DNA from: Fagopyrum homotropicum
Lineage: Eukaryota; Streptophyta; Magnoliopsida; Caryophyllales; Polygonaceae
Length of the DNA stretch: 64,000 nt
Direction of reading: 5' to 3'
Assembly (NCBI GenBank): GCA_033239125.1
Contig: BSWB01000002.1
Location: 2,513,001-2,577,000 of the forward strand
The notes beneath the pieces were generated by a model. That model did not search any database. It had not been told where the DNA came from and worked only from the letters and a program-made list of their open reading frames with translations. Shown piece after piece: positions 24,189-36,314 of the stretch. A program made the translations under genes and the position numbers. Every line of letters starts with the position of its first letter. Position 1 is the first letter of the stretch.

Positions 24189-25205
24189 TTATGATGTACT
24201 TCCCACTGTCTTTTTGAATCCCGGACTCCAATTAGTTATGCCATTACCCATGTACGTCTCGAGATGTCTCATCACGTAGATTCCACTATCATAACGGTTG
24301 TCCAGGTTCTGCCATGGGACAACAAACTTTACTGCATCGACATCTATGATTTCTTTGGCATTCATATTCAACCCTTTGCTTGAAAGGAATTGTATTAACA
24401 TCTTCTTCTGAAATATAACCAAAACAATTAGTTATACTTACAAACTATGCACTATCATATTATGATCTATGAAATACCTTAATATGGTTTATGAACTTTC
24501 ATATATTGAGCTATGAACTGTCATGGAATGAGTTATGAACTATCATATTATGACAAATGAACTATTAGTCGCTAATGTTTGAACTACTGAATAATGCTTA
24601 CCAAAATTTGGGTTGCATAACCACAATATTCACCAAAATCCTTTTCCTTTGTAACATGGTGATCAATGACTTCAATCACCTTCTTCAAATTGAAGCTAAC
24701 ATCAAAGTAGTGATTACATACCACTTCTAGAACTGGGAATAAGACCTATAAATATTCGACAATATGATGGATAAGGAAGACTAGTACATTGTCTATCATA
24801 AAAAAGTAATAAATGTAGTATACTTACCATATCTACGGCACTCAAGTCAATTGATCTCTTAAAAGTAAGCACCTCCATCATTTTTTTCCAAAGGTCTCAT
24901 ACATGATCTCATAGGAACTTTGTTTTGTACTAACAATATCAACTTCCTGCAAATAAGCATCACACGTGTGACAAGCTTTATTTCCAACATTCAATTAGCT
25001 TGAATATTCCCGTAAAAATGCACCAATAACTTACCCAAACAAACGTGAGTCCAAACAAACAATGTGGTGATTCTGGACTTCTAAAAATTTCATTCTCATT
25101 CAATATTCTCATCCAAATATCAACCACATCTTTACTTATATAGAAATCGCCTTCAAAGGTCTCCATCTGAGATTTTTCAATCACCAAGTCTTTGTGTTTA
25201 AACAC
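24189..25205 (-). pseudogene. ULP1/C48 cysteine protease fragment carried by MULE
   Basis: Four exon-like blocks with good splice signals: about 25205-25037, 24947-24829, 24745-24602 and 24407-24189. Block 3 has a His/Asp pair ('NHYFDVSFNLKKVIEVID') where ULP1-family proteases place the catalytic His and Asp. Block 4 has 'FVVPWQNLDNRYDSG' and 'YVMRHLETYMGN', matching the region of the catalytic cysteine. That position, normally D-C-G, reads D-S-G. Block 2 carries a frameshift near 24885. I call it a decayed deSUMOylase-like gene carried by the transposon. Confidence 0.8.
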
Positions 25206-25849
25206 TATTGTGATACAAATAAGAAGTTTATGCATATAGTTCATTTCTTTACATTACATAGTTCAAAGTTTATGCATATATTGTTCCAGGTCCACTTGCT
25301 TACGAGGTTAGTCTTCCGCTTATGAAGTTAGGGTTTTAATAATATAGTCTTCAAAAACGAAATTTACAACTACGGTTAGGGGTTTTTTTTATTGTGATTT
25401 CGAAATTAGGAGATGGATGGAGAGATTACCTTGTTTATCAACTCGATTTTGAAGTTGCTTCTCACCTTTCATGGAGGGAAGGATGCACGGTAGACTTCAA
25501 CGGTGAGAGAGCGGGCGGTCGAGAGAGGAGGCGGAGGCGGTGGGTGCGGTGGCCTCAGTGGTGAATAGGGGGGAGGGGGTGGTGTGGAGAGGGAAGTCTG
25601 GGAGTTTGATTTTGCAGTAGAAGAGAAGGAAGCGCCAAAGCGGACGAACGACCTCGCGAGAAGACGGAGGAGAAGGGTTACTTTTTTTTCCCGTATTAAT
25701 AATTTCAATCAGATCAACGGCCCAAATTTCCCCTTTATCCGTACCAGATAAAAGGGGTCGTACCTGAACGAAAACCTATATATATAATAGGAGAAACACT
25801 GAATTCTACTGTCTCATCGTGATAACTCTAACTGCCACGTGTAATTTTA

Positions 25850-26070
25850 GCAATTAATAACAACTCAAAATTTTTTAAAAAACAATTTGGTTTACTAGGC
25901 TTTTTCTAGTTTTGTGTTTAGTAAATGTACTTCTTGAGAGAAGAACGTGTAGAGTTTGAAAATAAATACAAAAGGTTGGGGTATATTTACTTAATTGAAA
26001 CATTAAAAAGTCTGTTACTAGTCTTATTTTTCAAAAAAGGCCTAGTTACCAAAAATGTCCAATTTTTAAT
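25850..26070. repeat. Dispersed repeat, copy 1
   Basis: About 200 bp closely matches 55897-56107: 'caatttggttta', 'aggctttttct', 'tgtgtttagtaaatgtac', 'gtagagtttgaaaataaa', 'acaaaaggtt' and 'gcctagttaccaaaa'. Family unknown and no terminal repeats identified. The second copy is in an intron of the second epimerase gene. Confidence 0.75.
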
Positions 26071-26335
26071 TAAGTTTCTTAAATCTCAAATCTAATATAT
26101 TTTTATTTTAATATAAAAAAATTTATTGGCCTACAAAAATCAACAGAAAATTAATTAGGTTTTTAAAAAATAAATTGGAAAAACAAAAATAAGTTGTTAA
26201 AACGGAATTAATAAATAACAATAGTTTTTAAAAAACTAAAAGAAAACCAATTATCAGCCCAAAAATTTTTTAGTTTACGTGATCGTCTTTATTTAAAGTT
26301 GATATAATAGGATATAATTCTACCATTTCCTAAAA

Positions 26336-27155
26336 TCTATTATACTTACTAAAACAGAGTACGGGTTGATGACGTGGCGCGCTGTGGACGCAGGATTTTT
26401 GAAATTGAGCTTCCAAAATTAAAGCCAATAAATCTTTATTTTTTACACTATTTTTTAAACCATAAAATCTTTTATTATTAAAATAATAATTTTATAGAAA
26501 CCAAATCTATTATACTTACTAAAACAGAACACGGGTTGAGCTCCCACAATTAAAGCCAATAAATCTTTATTTTTTATACTATTTTTTAAACCATAAAATC
26601 TTTTATTATTAAAATAATAATTTTATAGAAACCAAATCTATTATCTATTATACTTACTAAAACAGAGCACGGGTTGATGACGTGGCGCGTTGTGGACGCA
26701 GGATTTTTTAAATTGAGCTCCCACAATTAAAGCCAATAAATCTTTATTTTTTACACTATTTTTTAAACCATAAAATCTTTTATTATTAAAATAATAATTT
26801 TATAGAAACCAAATCTATTATCTATTATACTTACTAAAACAGAGCACGGGTTGATGACGTGGCGCGTTGTGGACGCAGGATTTTTTAAATTGAGCTCCCA
26901 CAATTAAAGCCAATAAATCTTTATTTTTTACACTATTTTTTAAACCATAAAATCTTTTATTATTAAAATAATAATTTTATAGAAACCAAATCTATTATAC
27001 TTACTAAAACATAGCACGGGTTGATGACGTGGCGCACTATGAACGCAGGATTAGATTAGAGAAGTATACAAAACAAAAGCACGTAAAAAAACATATTTCA
27101 CAATATTTTTTCTCATTTTTTTCAAAACCCGCACAAGGTGCGGGTATTATACTAG
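26336..27155 (+). mobile_element. Helitron with five tandem 5' ends
   Basis: Starts TCTATTATAC after an A and ends with the hairpin CCCGCAC-AAG-GTGCGGG (27128-27144) followed by CTAG (27152-27155) before a T, the canonical Helitron arrangement. The 5' unit ('tctattatacttactaaaaca', 'acgggttgatgacgtggcgc', then AT-rich sequence) starts at 26336, 26506, 26637/26644, 26814/26821 and 26991. Unit lengths are about 170, 138, 177 and 170 bp. The second unit lacks about 39 bp. No Rep/helicase frame is present, so it is non-autonomous. Confidence 0.88.
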
Positions 27156-27627
27156 TTTGTTCTACAAGATGCTCTAAATATTTTTATAAATACTATAAAT
27201 ATTATGTACTCGAAATTCGGAAAATCATTAAACAAATTTTGATTTGAAAAATAAATTATAAAATTCAAATCCTTGAGATTAGCGGCAACTTCCTATATAC
27301 GTCAAAATATTTATTAAATTTTTAAAAATTAATCTTATCTATGAACCCTAATATTGAGTAATATTTTTTGTTTTGTATACTAAACCTTATTTTTTGCTCC
27401 TTTTTATTTTGTGTGAATCAAGTAGCAAAAACAAATAGGCTACGAAGGAAAATAATTAAAAGTTAAATAATTAGGAAACACAACATTAGCAACAACAAAC
27501 CATAATCGAAATATGAAAATATAAAATACTTTTTGAATTAAAAAACGTTACTATCAATTAATATATTTTTGAGATTTATATTTAGGAATATAAATTAAAA
27601 TTCGAATATATTTAGTAACATTATGCC

Positions 27628-28380
27628 GTAGCAACCGAATCAGAAGATACAAACCTAGCCGTAGCGAGCCTCTCAAGCACTTGATGTTGAGGGGCATGGT
27701 GGAAACGGAGGCCATCTGCTCGCAATCCTCGATGGACTGGATTTTGGGCTCAGATCTGTCAAACTCGGTGTCACTGTACGATGAAAAGAACCGAAGATTA
27801 GGGACAGAGAAGAGGTTTGACCAGAAGACGCGCTTGACGGCATCATTTGCGGGTGAAGGAAGACCGGCGGCGGAGAGAGGGTAGTGGAGCTTCGGCCAGA
27901 GTTGAGAGAGCGACAAACCGTTAGCACCACACCGATAAATCTCCTCGATGGTTGTATGAACGATCGACTCCATTGATTTTTTTTTCAAATTCAATGAAGT
28001 CGTCGAAGAAGAATGTCTGGTGGTCGCTGATCTCGTATGTCCTCGTCGCATCTAACTCTGCAACAAGTTAAATTGGGGGAATATGATTGGTAAGGTGTTC
28101 TTGGCGGGGAAAAAATGGTTGGGTGAGGACTGGTTAGGGGATGAAAAGAAAGGTAGAAACTTGAAAGTGCACGAGGGGGAATTGAAAAGAGGAAACGTCT
28201 AGGGTTCAAAGCTTTGTAACATCTTCTGATATCCTTTTTGTGAGAGTTGGATGTGGAAAGATGATAAACGATGGGCCTATAAGTCTCGTGCCTCTAGCTC
28301 CGGGAATAGAGGTGCCCAATATGATTCTAGTCTATACATAGATTGGGTCGGGATCGGCCCGCATGTTAACTTTGTCCAAT
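27628..28380 (-). pseudogene. Partial duplicate of TFC3 exon 1 and 5' flank
   Basis: Aligns with TFC3 from intron 1 (18203) through exon 1 to 18731, then continues with 21108-21384. The ATG is at 27972, and the first codons ('MESIVHTTIEEIYRCGANGLSLSQLWPKL') are nearly identical. After 'EDCEQM' about 65 bp of exon 1 is deleted and the frame shifts, and exons 2-18 are absent. It cannot encode a working subunit. Similarity stops at 27628 and 28380. The copy lacks both the retroposed insertion and the Helitron found at the real gene. Confidence 0.92.
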
Positions 28381-29600
28381 ATAATTGAAAAACTGGTTTA
28401 ATTTTTTTATTTATCTCTCCAATTTTTTGTTTTTTTTGAGAAGTTAATATACTTAGTAACATTAGAATATACATAGGGGACGACTCGTCCAGGGAGTACA
28501 AGATCATATGACTAGACTAGGAATTTAAATGCAGGTGAATGCCTAGAATTTTAGCCCAAGCGATAGAATCATGGGTTATGTCTTTACAGTGACTCGAGAT
28601 GTGGTTCTTTGTGACACTTATGATGTTATGAGCGTAGGTGACAAGATGGGTGGAATTTTGATTATAGATGAGTAGGGGTGGGCACAAATCCCGGTTAATC
28701 CCGTCCCGTCCCGGTCCCGTCCCGATCCCGGCGGGATTTGGAAAAAAAATGTGTATCCCGTTCCGTCCCACATATATATATATAATAATATTTTTATTTT
28801 TTTTATAAATATTATATAGATAAATAATATACATAAATTATAATTTTAAAAATATTATTTTTTAAAATATTTTTATAATTTCAAAATTATTAGATCGATA
28901 ATTTTTAATCAGTCATTCACTCATTCTTTACGACTCATTTGGTTAGATCTAAAATACTTGAGTTTATGTTCTCCCTTGATTTAGTCCGTTCGCCGCCTTG
29001 CTCGGATCCGTTCCATCGCCGGCTTTGCTCTATTCCATTTCACCGCCCTCCATTTCTTCATTTAGGATACAGTCCACGCCGCCGGTGTACTCCTCCTCCT
29101 CCGCCACCCTCCATTCCGTAGTAACTATCCACCACCACCACCACCCTCGCTTCTCCCCTCCCTCGCCGTTCTACATGCTTTCTTCACCCCCCCGATGACA
29201 ACACTGACTCTTTGCGCTCCTCCCCTCCATCTACGTACCTTGACATCAACGGCGACGCTTCCGCTCTTCCGTTGGTGTTACATATGTTTCCCGTGACATT
29301 GCGATGTACGCTTGCGCTCCTCCCCTCCATCGATTAATCTGCGTCAATTCAAATATAATTTTTTTTAGGGTTTTGGGCGCTGGCGCCCAAATATATATAT
29401 ATATATATAAATAAAAAAACGGAGTCACGTTAACGTCATATATGCGAATGTATTTGTCATCAAGTAATCTAATCACCGCGTATATAACACACCCCTATAT
29501 TTAACTAAATTATATTGTAAAAATGTACGCAAAATGTGGGTGTTAAATCCCCTAAAATTTACAACAAATTTACAACATTAATCTAGGATGTGCCGATCTA
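28381..29600. other. Intergenic repeat relics
   Basis: A GC-richer relic of unknown family lies at 28475-28670. At 28673 'taggggtgggcac' begins a hAT-like terminus with 'cccgtccc' repeats, but no matching right end or duplication was found. Pyrimidine-rich low-complexity DNA spans 28990-29230. A short palindrome 'gggcgctggcgccc' lies near 29375-29390, followed by a TA run. No supported gene. Confidence 0.4.
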
Positions 29601-29605
29601 TGAAC

Positions 29606-29786
29606 TGTAAGAACTATATTAATATAAATCTTGTATATTCATCGATGTGTTACACACGGAAAAGAAAGAATATATACATACAATACCATAACGGTAACGT
29701 GATTAAAGGAAAGATAAATATTCTAGAATAACTAATTAGGGTAACAAGAATAATATAGACTATCATATATTCTCTTCCCTTTTACA
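29606..29786 (-). repeat. 3' LTR of copia element
   Basis: 181 bp, identical to the copy at 34410-34590 except for one base (g versus a near 29717/34517). It begins TGTAAGAAC and ends TTTTACA on the plus strand. Confidence 0.97.
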
Positions 29787-29793
29787 CTCCCCC

Positions 29794-32505
29794 TCAAGTT
29801 GGAGTATGAATCTTGGTAATGCCCAACTTGCCCATAATGTAGTGAAAGGAATTCTGGCCAAGAGCTTTGGTGAAGATGTCGGCCAATTGATTGTTGGAAC
29901 GTATGTGAAGAGTACGGATAGTCTTCTTTTGAACTTCATCCCGAACAACATGGCAATCAATCTCGATGTGTTTGGTTCGTTCATGGAAGACCGGATTGGA
30001 CGCAATGTGGAGAGCAGCTTGGTTGTCACACCATAGGTTGATAGGTTGTTCATGAGACACCCCCAAGGAAAGCAATAGAGATTTAATCCACTTGACTTCC
30101 CAAGTTGTTGATGCCATGGCAAGATATTCGGCTTCCGCGGACGATCTTGACACCGTGTTTTGCTTTTTAGACTTCCATGAGATAGGAGACTCGCCAATGA
30201 ACACAATAAACCCCGTTATAGAACGACGAGTAATAGGACATAAAGCATAGTCGGAATCACAATATGCATTTATTTGTAAAGGTGACGAATTAGAGAAAAA
30301 TATACCTTGACCCGGATTAGTCTTAAGATATCGTAACACACGCAAGGCTGCATTCCAATGTTGTACTGACGGGTTTTGCATAAATTGTGAAAGGACATGC
30401 ACCGAGTAAGTGAGATCCGGACGTGTAATGGTAAGATAAATAAGCCGTCCTACTAATCTTCTGTAGCGCTCCGGATCTTCGAATTCGTTGGTGTGATCTT
30501 TAGGCAAAACATAGCCTGGTTCAATGGGAAATGTTGTAGGTTTGGATCCGAGTGTACCCGTCTCGGCTAAGATATCCATAGCATATTTACGTTGAGCGAG
30601 AATAATACCCTGCGGAGTATGAGTAACTTCTATACCAAGAAAATAGCGTAACTTGCCCAGATCTTTCATGGAGAAACATGTTCGAAGGTAATTTTTGAAA
30701 CGCAATATATAAACAGAATTATTACCTGTTATTATCAAAACGTCTACGTAAATAAGTATGTAAATATGAATACCTGGACGCTTAAAGGTAAAGAGAGAGT
30801 AATCGGCCCGAGACTGTTCAAATCCGGCGCGAACGAGGGCTTGACTCAACTTATGAAACCAGTTCTGTGGGGACTGTTTGAGACCGTAAATAGATTTGCG
30901 TAGTTTACAAACTTTGGTTGAGTCTGATATGGCGAATCCGGGAGGGACTTTCATGTATACCTCGTCCAGTAAGTCACCGTGAAGGAAGGCGTTATGTACA
31001 TCCATTTGATGAAGCTCCCATCGACGGCATGAAGCAACTACAATAAGAAGTTTGACGGATACGAGTTTAGCAACCGGAGCAAATGTATCTGTATAATCTA
31101 TACCTTGCTTTTGACGGTTTCCGAGAGCGACTAATCTCGCTTTGTGACGCTCGACGGAACCATCGGCTTTGAGTTTGGTTTTGAAAACCCATCGGCACCC
31201 AATCGCTTTCTTTCCCGGAGGAAGTGTCGAAAGAACCCAAGTGTTGTTGTGTTGAAGAGCGTCGATTTCTTTGCGCATCGCTTGCCGCCATTCCGGGAGA
31301 GCTACTGCGTCTTTATATGTTGAAGGGTCGTGTAAGCCCGTCAAGGCATTGGTGTAGCCCTTATACGACACAGAGATGTTAGTAAAAGGAGTTCGAGTTG
31401 ATATGGGATAGAAGATCTTACCTGATGCTGATGGAGAAGTATTACCTAGAGGCGTGTGTTTTGGTAGGAGAGATCCACAAAAATAATCTTTGACTTTAGT
31501 ATTAGGAATAAGAGATCTTGAGCTTCTGCGTAAGGGAGGTGATACTTGTAAGGAAGGGGATGATGCCGAATTATCCGATGGGTTGTTATGAATGGAAACT
31601 GTATCGGTTGGAGTATGGGACAAATTAATGGGGGATATATCGGATGATATATTGGGCTGAGATTCGTCGGATGTTAAAGGCAACTGTGTTGATACAATTT
31701 CCTGAATCGGCGAAGGTGGAGCTTGAATCTCGGTGGATTGGGTAGGAAGAGCAGCAGGAGATATAATATCCAAATTTATTGGTGCTATATTGGAAACATA
31801 ATCTGAGGATTCAGCAAATAAAAGTGGAGATAAAAAAGGTAAATTTTTGTTTAAATTGGCATATTTAGAAGCATGATCAGAGGAGACAAAAACATCGGAC
31901 ACCTTGGCATTAGGGTTTTCAAAAACATCAGTAGACTTCAAATTTGAGATTGTAGAAGAGGAGTTATTTGAAACATTATTAAATGGAAAATTCTTTTCAT
32001 AAAATTGAACATCTCTTGAAACAAAAATAATATCATTTTCGATATCGTAAAGACGCCAACCTTTTTGAGTACTCGGATATCCAATAAAAATACATTTTCT
32101 TGAACGATGTGAAAATTTATCTGAATTTTTAGGTAAAATAGAAGCATATGATAGACATCCAAAAATTCTTAGATGTAGATAATCCGGTTTTTTATTAAAA
32201 AACACTTCAAATGGACATTTTTGATCAAGGATAGGAGAAGGAGTGCGATTGATAAGATAGCACGCCGTTAACACTGCGTGTCCCCAAAAACGAATAGGTA
32301 AACTAGATTGAAAGAGTAAAGCGCGTGCAACGTTAAGTAAATGACGATGCTTACGTTCAACTCTACCATTTTGTTGTGGGGTATAGGTGCATGAAGTTTC
32401 ATGAATAATTCCATTCTCCAAGAATAATTGTTTTAATTTTAAAAATTCTAATCCGTTATCGCTTCTAACACGTTTAATATTTTTATTAAATTGTGTTTGA
32501 ACCAT
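29794..32505 (-). pseudogene. copia pol: integrase C-part, reverse transcriptase, RNase H
   Basis: A continuous frame of 903 codons, with the true frame extending upstream past a stop at 32545-32547. Residues 1-170 hold the second half of the integrase core ('RSDNGLEF', 'TPQQNGRVERKHRHLL'). About residues 400-660 are the Copia reverse transcriptase ('WVFKTKLKADGSVERHKARL', 'DVHNAFLHGDL', 'YGLKQSP'). About 740-890 are RNase H ('AYCDSDYA', 'SSAEAEYLAM', 'LWCDNQAALHIA', 'RTKHIEIDCH'). The reverse transcriptase catalytic box reads YVDV rather than YVDD (near 30745), so a metal-binding aspartate is lost. Confidence 0.93.
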
Positions 32506-32544
32506 TTTAACGAATTGGGTAAAAATCGAAACAACCTCGGTTTT

Positions 32545-33340
32545 TTATTTTAGAAGAAAAACCCAAGTTATTCTTGAGTAATAATCTACAATAGTTAATA
32601 AATAAGTAGCTCCACATATGGTTGGAAAACGATATTGTCCCCATAAATCACAATGAATAATATCAAAAGTAGAAGTAGAATGTGACACACTTTTTTGGAA
32701 AAAGATGATCTGGTTTGTTTGGCTTGATGACAAATATCACAAGGATGATTTTTAAAAGAACTAAAAACATTTTTATTAATAATAGAATTTTTTATTTGAA
32801 ATTCAAATGCTGGATGTCCAAGTCTTTTATGCCAAAGTGATGACATATTATCCATCGGATCAACCCGAGTAGTTGCTAAAATTGAAAAAGGGAAATTATA
32901 GAAACGAAGCCAAAACACGCCATCCTTAGGTTCACCCGCTCCAATCAGCATCCGCGAAGCTAGGTCCTGTATAATACAGAGTTTTGATGTTAAGTTATTA
33001 TGCAATTAAAATCGCTAGTTAAACAAACTAATGAAATTAAGTTACATTTTAAACCCGGTACGTATAAAACATTTGATAATTTAAAATACGGACTTAGAAT
33101 GATATTTCCTGCTTGAGTTGCATTTTGTAACGTTCCGTTAGAAAGTTTAATAATATGCATTTTTGTTTTAGTTAATCTAGTAAACATTTCGATATTACCT
33201 GTCATGTGAAATGAGGCTCCACTATCTAAGATCCAAAAATTTGTCTCGTTACCTGACATAGATTCGTTCGATGCGGCATGAAAATCTTTAAATTTTTCAA
33301 AGAGATCGGACCATTGTGAATCCGTAAGAGACGCTCCCAT
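32545..33340 (-). pseudogene. copia protease and integrase N-part, broken
   Basis: Protease motif 'WILDSGASFHMTG' lies near 33230. A GAG-pre-integrase/zinc-binding HHCC block follows ('LWHKRLGHPAFEF', 'CDICHQAKQTR', about 32720-32850), then the start of the integrase core ('DIIHCDLWGQY', 'YLLTIVDYYSR'). A frame change occurs between 33005 and 32990, a second near 32700, and a stop lies at 32545. Confidence 0.88.
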
Positions 33341-33430
33341 AGTAGATCGATCCGTCTCGTGTAGAGTATTTTCAACAGCAGCTGAGGCTAATCCAAAATT
33401 GCGGACAGCGTGATTTGTGCCAGCCTGGTG

Positions 33431-34351
33431 CTATTGTACTTTAGTCCCACCAGCCGCAGAATGTGATGAAGATTTGGAATTTGATCCATATGGTATATTC
33501 GATCGGCCTTTTCCGTTGTTCCACCAATCGGGATATCCCACAATCTTGAAACATTGTTCCTTGAGATGACCTGATTTATTACAATGAGCACACATCAAAT
33601 AAGATTTATCTTGTTTACCTTGTTGAGGTCGAGAAAAACGAGCCGCCAACGCCATTGCTTCTAGTTGATTTTCGGCGTCTTTTGGAGTTACGTGCGTGCA
33701 CTCTTCTTGTATAGCCAAAGAATAGACTTTGTTTAAAGAGGGTAGAATTTATGTAGATATTACGTTGGAGCGGAGTGTGTTAAACGAATCATCAAGTCCG
33801 ATTAGGAATTGGTGTACTCGTTCGACATCCCTCTCACCCGATAACAGCTTGGAACACGGCGCACATAGTGTTTTGGATGACGGCAATGCAGCCGCAAGTT
33901 CGTCCCATAGCCGTCTCAAGCGTCCGAAGTAGGTGGAGACCGTTTGCCCTTGTTGTCGACACTGACCAATATCAGCCCGCAGTTTGAGGATCCGAGGTCC
34001 GTTGCCAACGGAGTACCGTTGTTCAAGCTCGAGCCAAAGCTCTCTAGCCGAATCCAGATTGGAGACCGTTGATCGGACGGACGAATCTGTTGTTTGAAGT
34101 ATCCAGTCTACGATCATCGAGTTCACCGGACCCCAATGTTGAAACTCGAAGGATGTTTCTTCAGGACACTTGATCGATCCATCAACGAAGCCAAGCTTTC
34201 GCTTGGCTCGAAATGCGTTAACAATGTTTCTTTTCCACTCGGAAAAGTTGTTTTCTCCTTTGAGGATCACCGAGATGAGAGAGATTCTGGGGTGATCCGA
34301 AGGATGCAAGTAGTAGGGATTTGTGGTTTCAAGAGCGGCATTTGGTGTCAT
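33431..34351 (-). pseudogene. copia gag with CCHC knuckle, nonsense-interrupted
   Basis: Starts 58 bp inside the 5' LTR. It contains the UBN2-type gag core ('LKGENNFSEWKRNIVNAFRA', 'LWLELEQRYSVGNGPRI') and, after an in-frame TAA at 33749-33751, a zinc knuckle 'CAHCNKSGHLKEQCFK' near 33560. A second in-frame stop at 33431-33433 separates gag from protease. No frameshift is needed up to 33340, only the two stops. Confidence 0.9.
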
Positions 34352-34409
34352 GCTCGAAGGTATTGCGGAAATTCAATGAGTTTGAGGATCGTTTAATCGT
34401 CTGATACCA

Positions 34410-34590
34410 TGTAAGAACTATATTAATATAAATCTTGTATATTCATCGATGTGTTACACACGGAAAAGAAAGAATATATACATACAATACCATAACGGTA
34501 ACGTGATTAAAGGAAAAATAAATATTCTAGAATAACTAATTAGGGTAACAAGAATAATATAGACTATCATATATTCTCTTCCCTTTTACA
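34410..34590 (-). repeat. 5' LTR of copia element
   Basis: 181 bp, partner of 29606-29786 with one mismatch. The primer-binding site TGGTATCAGA lies immediately inside (34400-34409 on the plus strand as 'tctgatacca'). Confidence 0.97.
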
Positions 34591-34595
34591 TGAAC

Positions 34596-35984
<1,389 letters not shown>

Positions 35985-36314
35985 CGAGATTGTTATTCGT
36001 ATCACCTGAAACATGATATTCATAACCCGACTTGTACGCAATGTGTAGCCGTAGCAACAATCTCATTTCGTTCAAAAATAAAGGAAAATGGCTACGACTA
36101 CGCTTCGCGGAAGCGTAGCTATACTACGCATACGTCATGCGTAGTCGTAGAGCGTATGTGTAATAGGCATAACATACATTTGGTTCAAAAAATTAAGGAA
36201 AACTTACTACGCCTACGCATTGCGTAGGTGTAGTAATGTAAAAAAAAAAAAAATTTTTACGCCTACGCATTCGCGTACATTTAGCATGGCTAAGTGGTAC
36301 GAATAGGAGTAACC
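35985..36314. mobile_element. MITE with 'TACGC' palindromes, copy 1
   Basis: About 330 bp with inverted ends: the left reads 'ttgttattcgtatcacctga' and the right is the inverse of 'ttactcctattcgtaccact'. The probable 9-bp duplication is CTATTAAAA / CTATTATAA (two mismatches). The interior holds GC-rich self-complementary blocks such as 'tacgcttcgcggaagcgta' and 'ctacgcattgcgtag'. It belongs with the element at 57948-58635. Nine to eleven bp duplications suggest a Mutator-like MITE. Confidence 0.75.

Larger units (their letters stand above)
21715..25776. mobile_element. Mutator-like element with FAR1-type and ULP1-type fragments
   Basis: 4062 bp between 10-bp TATATATATA duplications (21705-21714, 25777-25786). 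Terminal repeats: the left reads GGGTCCTTTTCCGGTACGG and the right is the inverse of GGTTTTCGTTCAGGTACG. Both ends also carry an inverted 'ccgttgat' block. Inside, the plus strand holds a broken FAR1/FHY3-type transposase and the minus strand a broken ULP1 (C48) protease gene, convergent. The combination is known from ULP1-carrying plant MULEs such as the KAONASHI group of Arabidopsis. The TSD falls in a TA run, so its exact length is uncertain. Confidence 0.85.
29606..34590 (-). mobile_element. Ty1/copia LTR retrotransposon, recent but coding-defective
   Basis: 4985 bp flanked by the 5-bp duplication TGAAC (29601-29605, 34591-34595). Both LTRs are 181 bp with TG...CA ends. On the minus strand the 5' LTR (34590-34410) is followed at once by TGGTATCAGA, the usual initiator-Met tRNA primer site. 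The 3' LTR is preceded by the polypurine tract TTGAGGGGGAG. Gene order gag, protease, integrase, reverse transcriptase, RNase H identifies Copia. The coding region has at least three internal stops and two frame changes, so this copy is not autonomous. Confidence 0.97.

Noticed and set aside
26336..27000. CRISPR-like or centromeric satellite array
   Set aside because: Only five units of uneven length in a plant genome, and each begins with a Helitron 5' end; the Helitron 3' end follows.
27554..28051. Second functional TFC3 gene
   Set aside because: Exon 1 has an internal deletion and frameshift, and no other TFC3 exons follow.
28939..29198. Pro/Ser-rich plus-strand frames
   Set aside because: Pyrimidine-rich low-complexity DNA, with two overlapping frames and no homologous motif.
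29371..29410. Rho-independent-type terminator (GC palindrome followed by T/A run)
   Set aside because: Nuclear plant DNA does not use such terminators, and no gene ends here.
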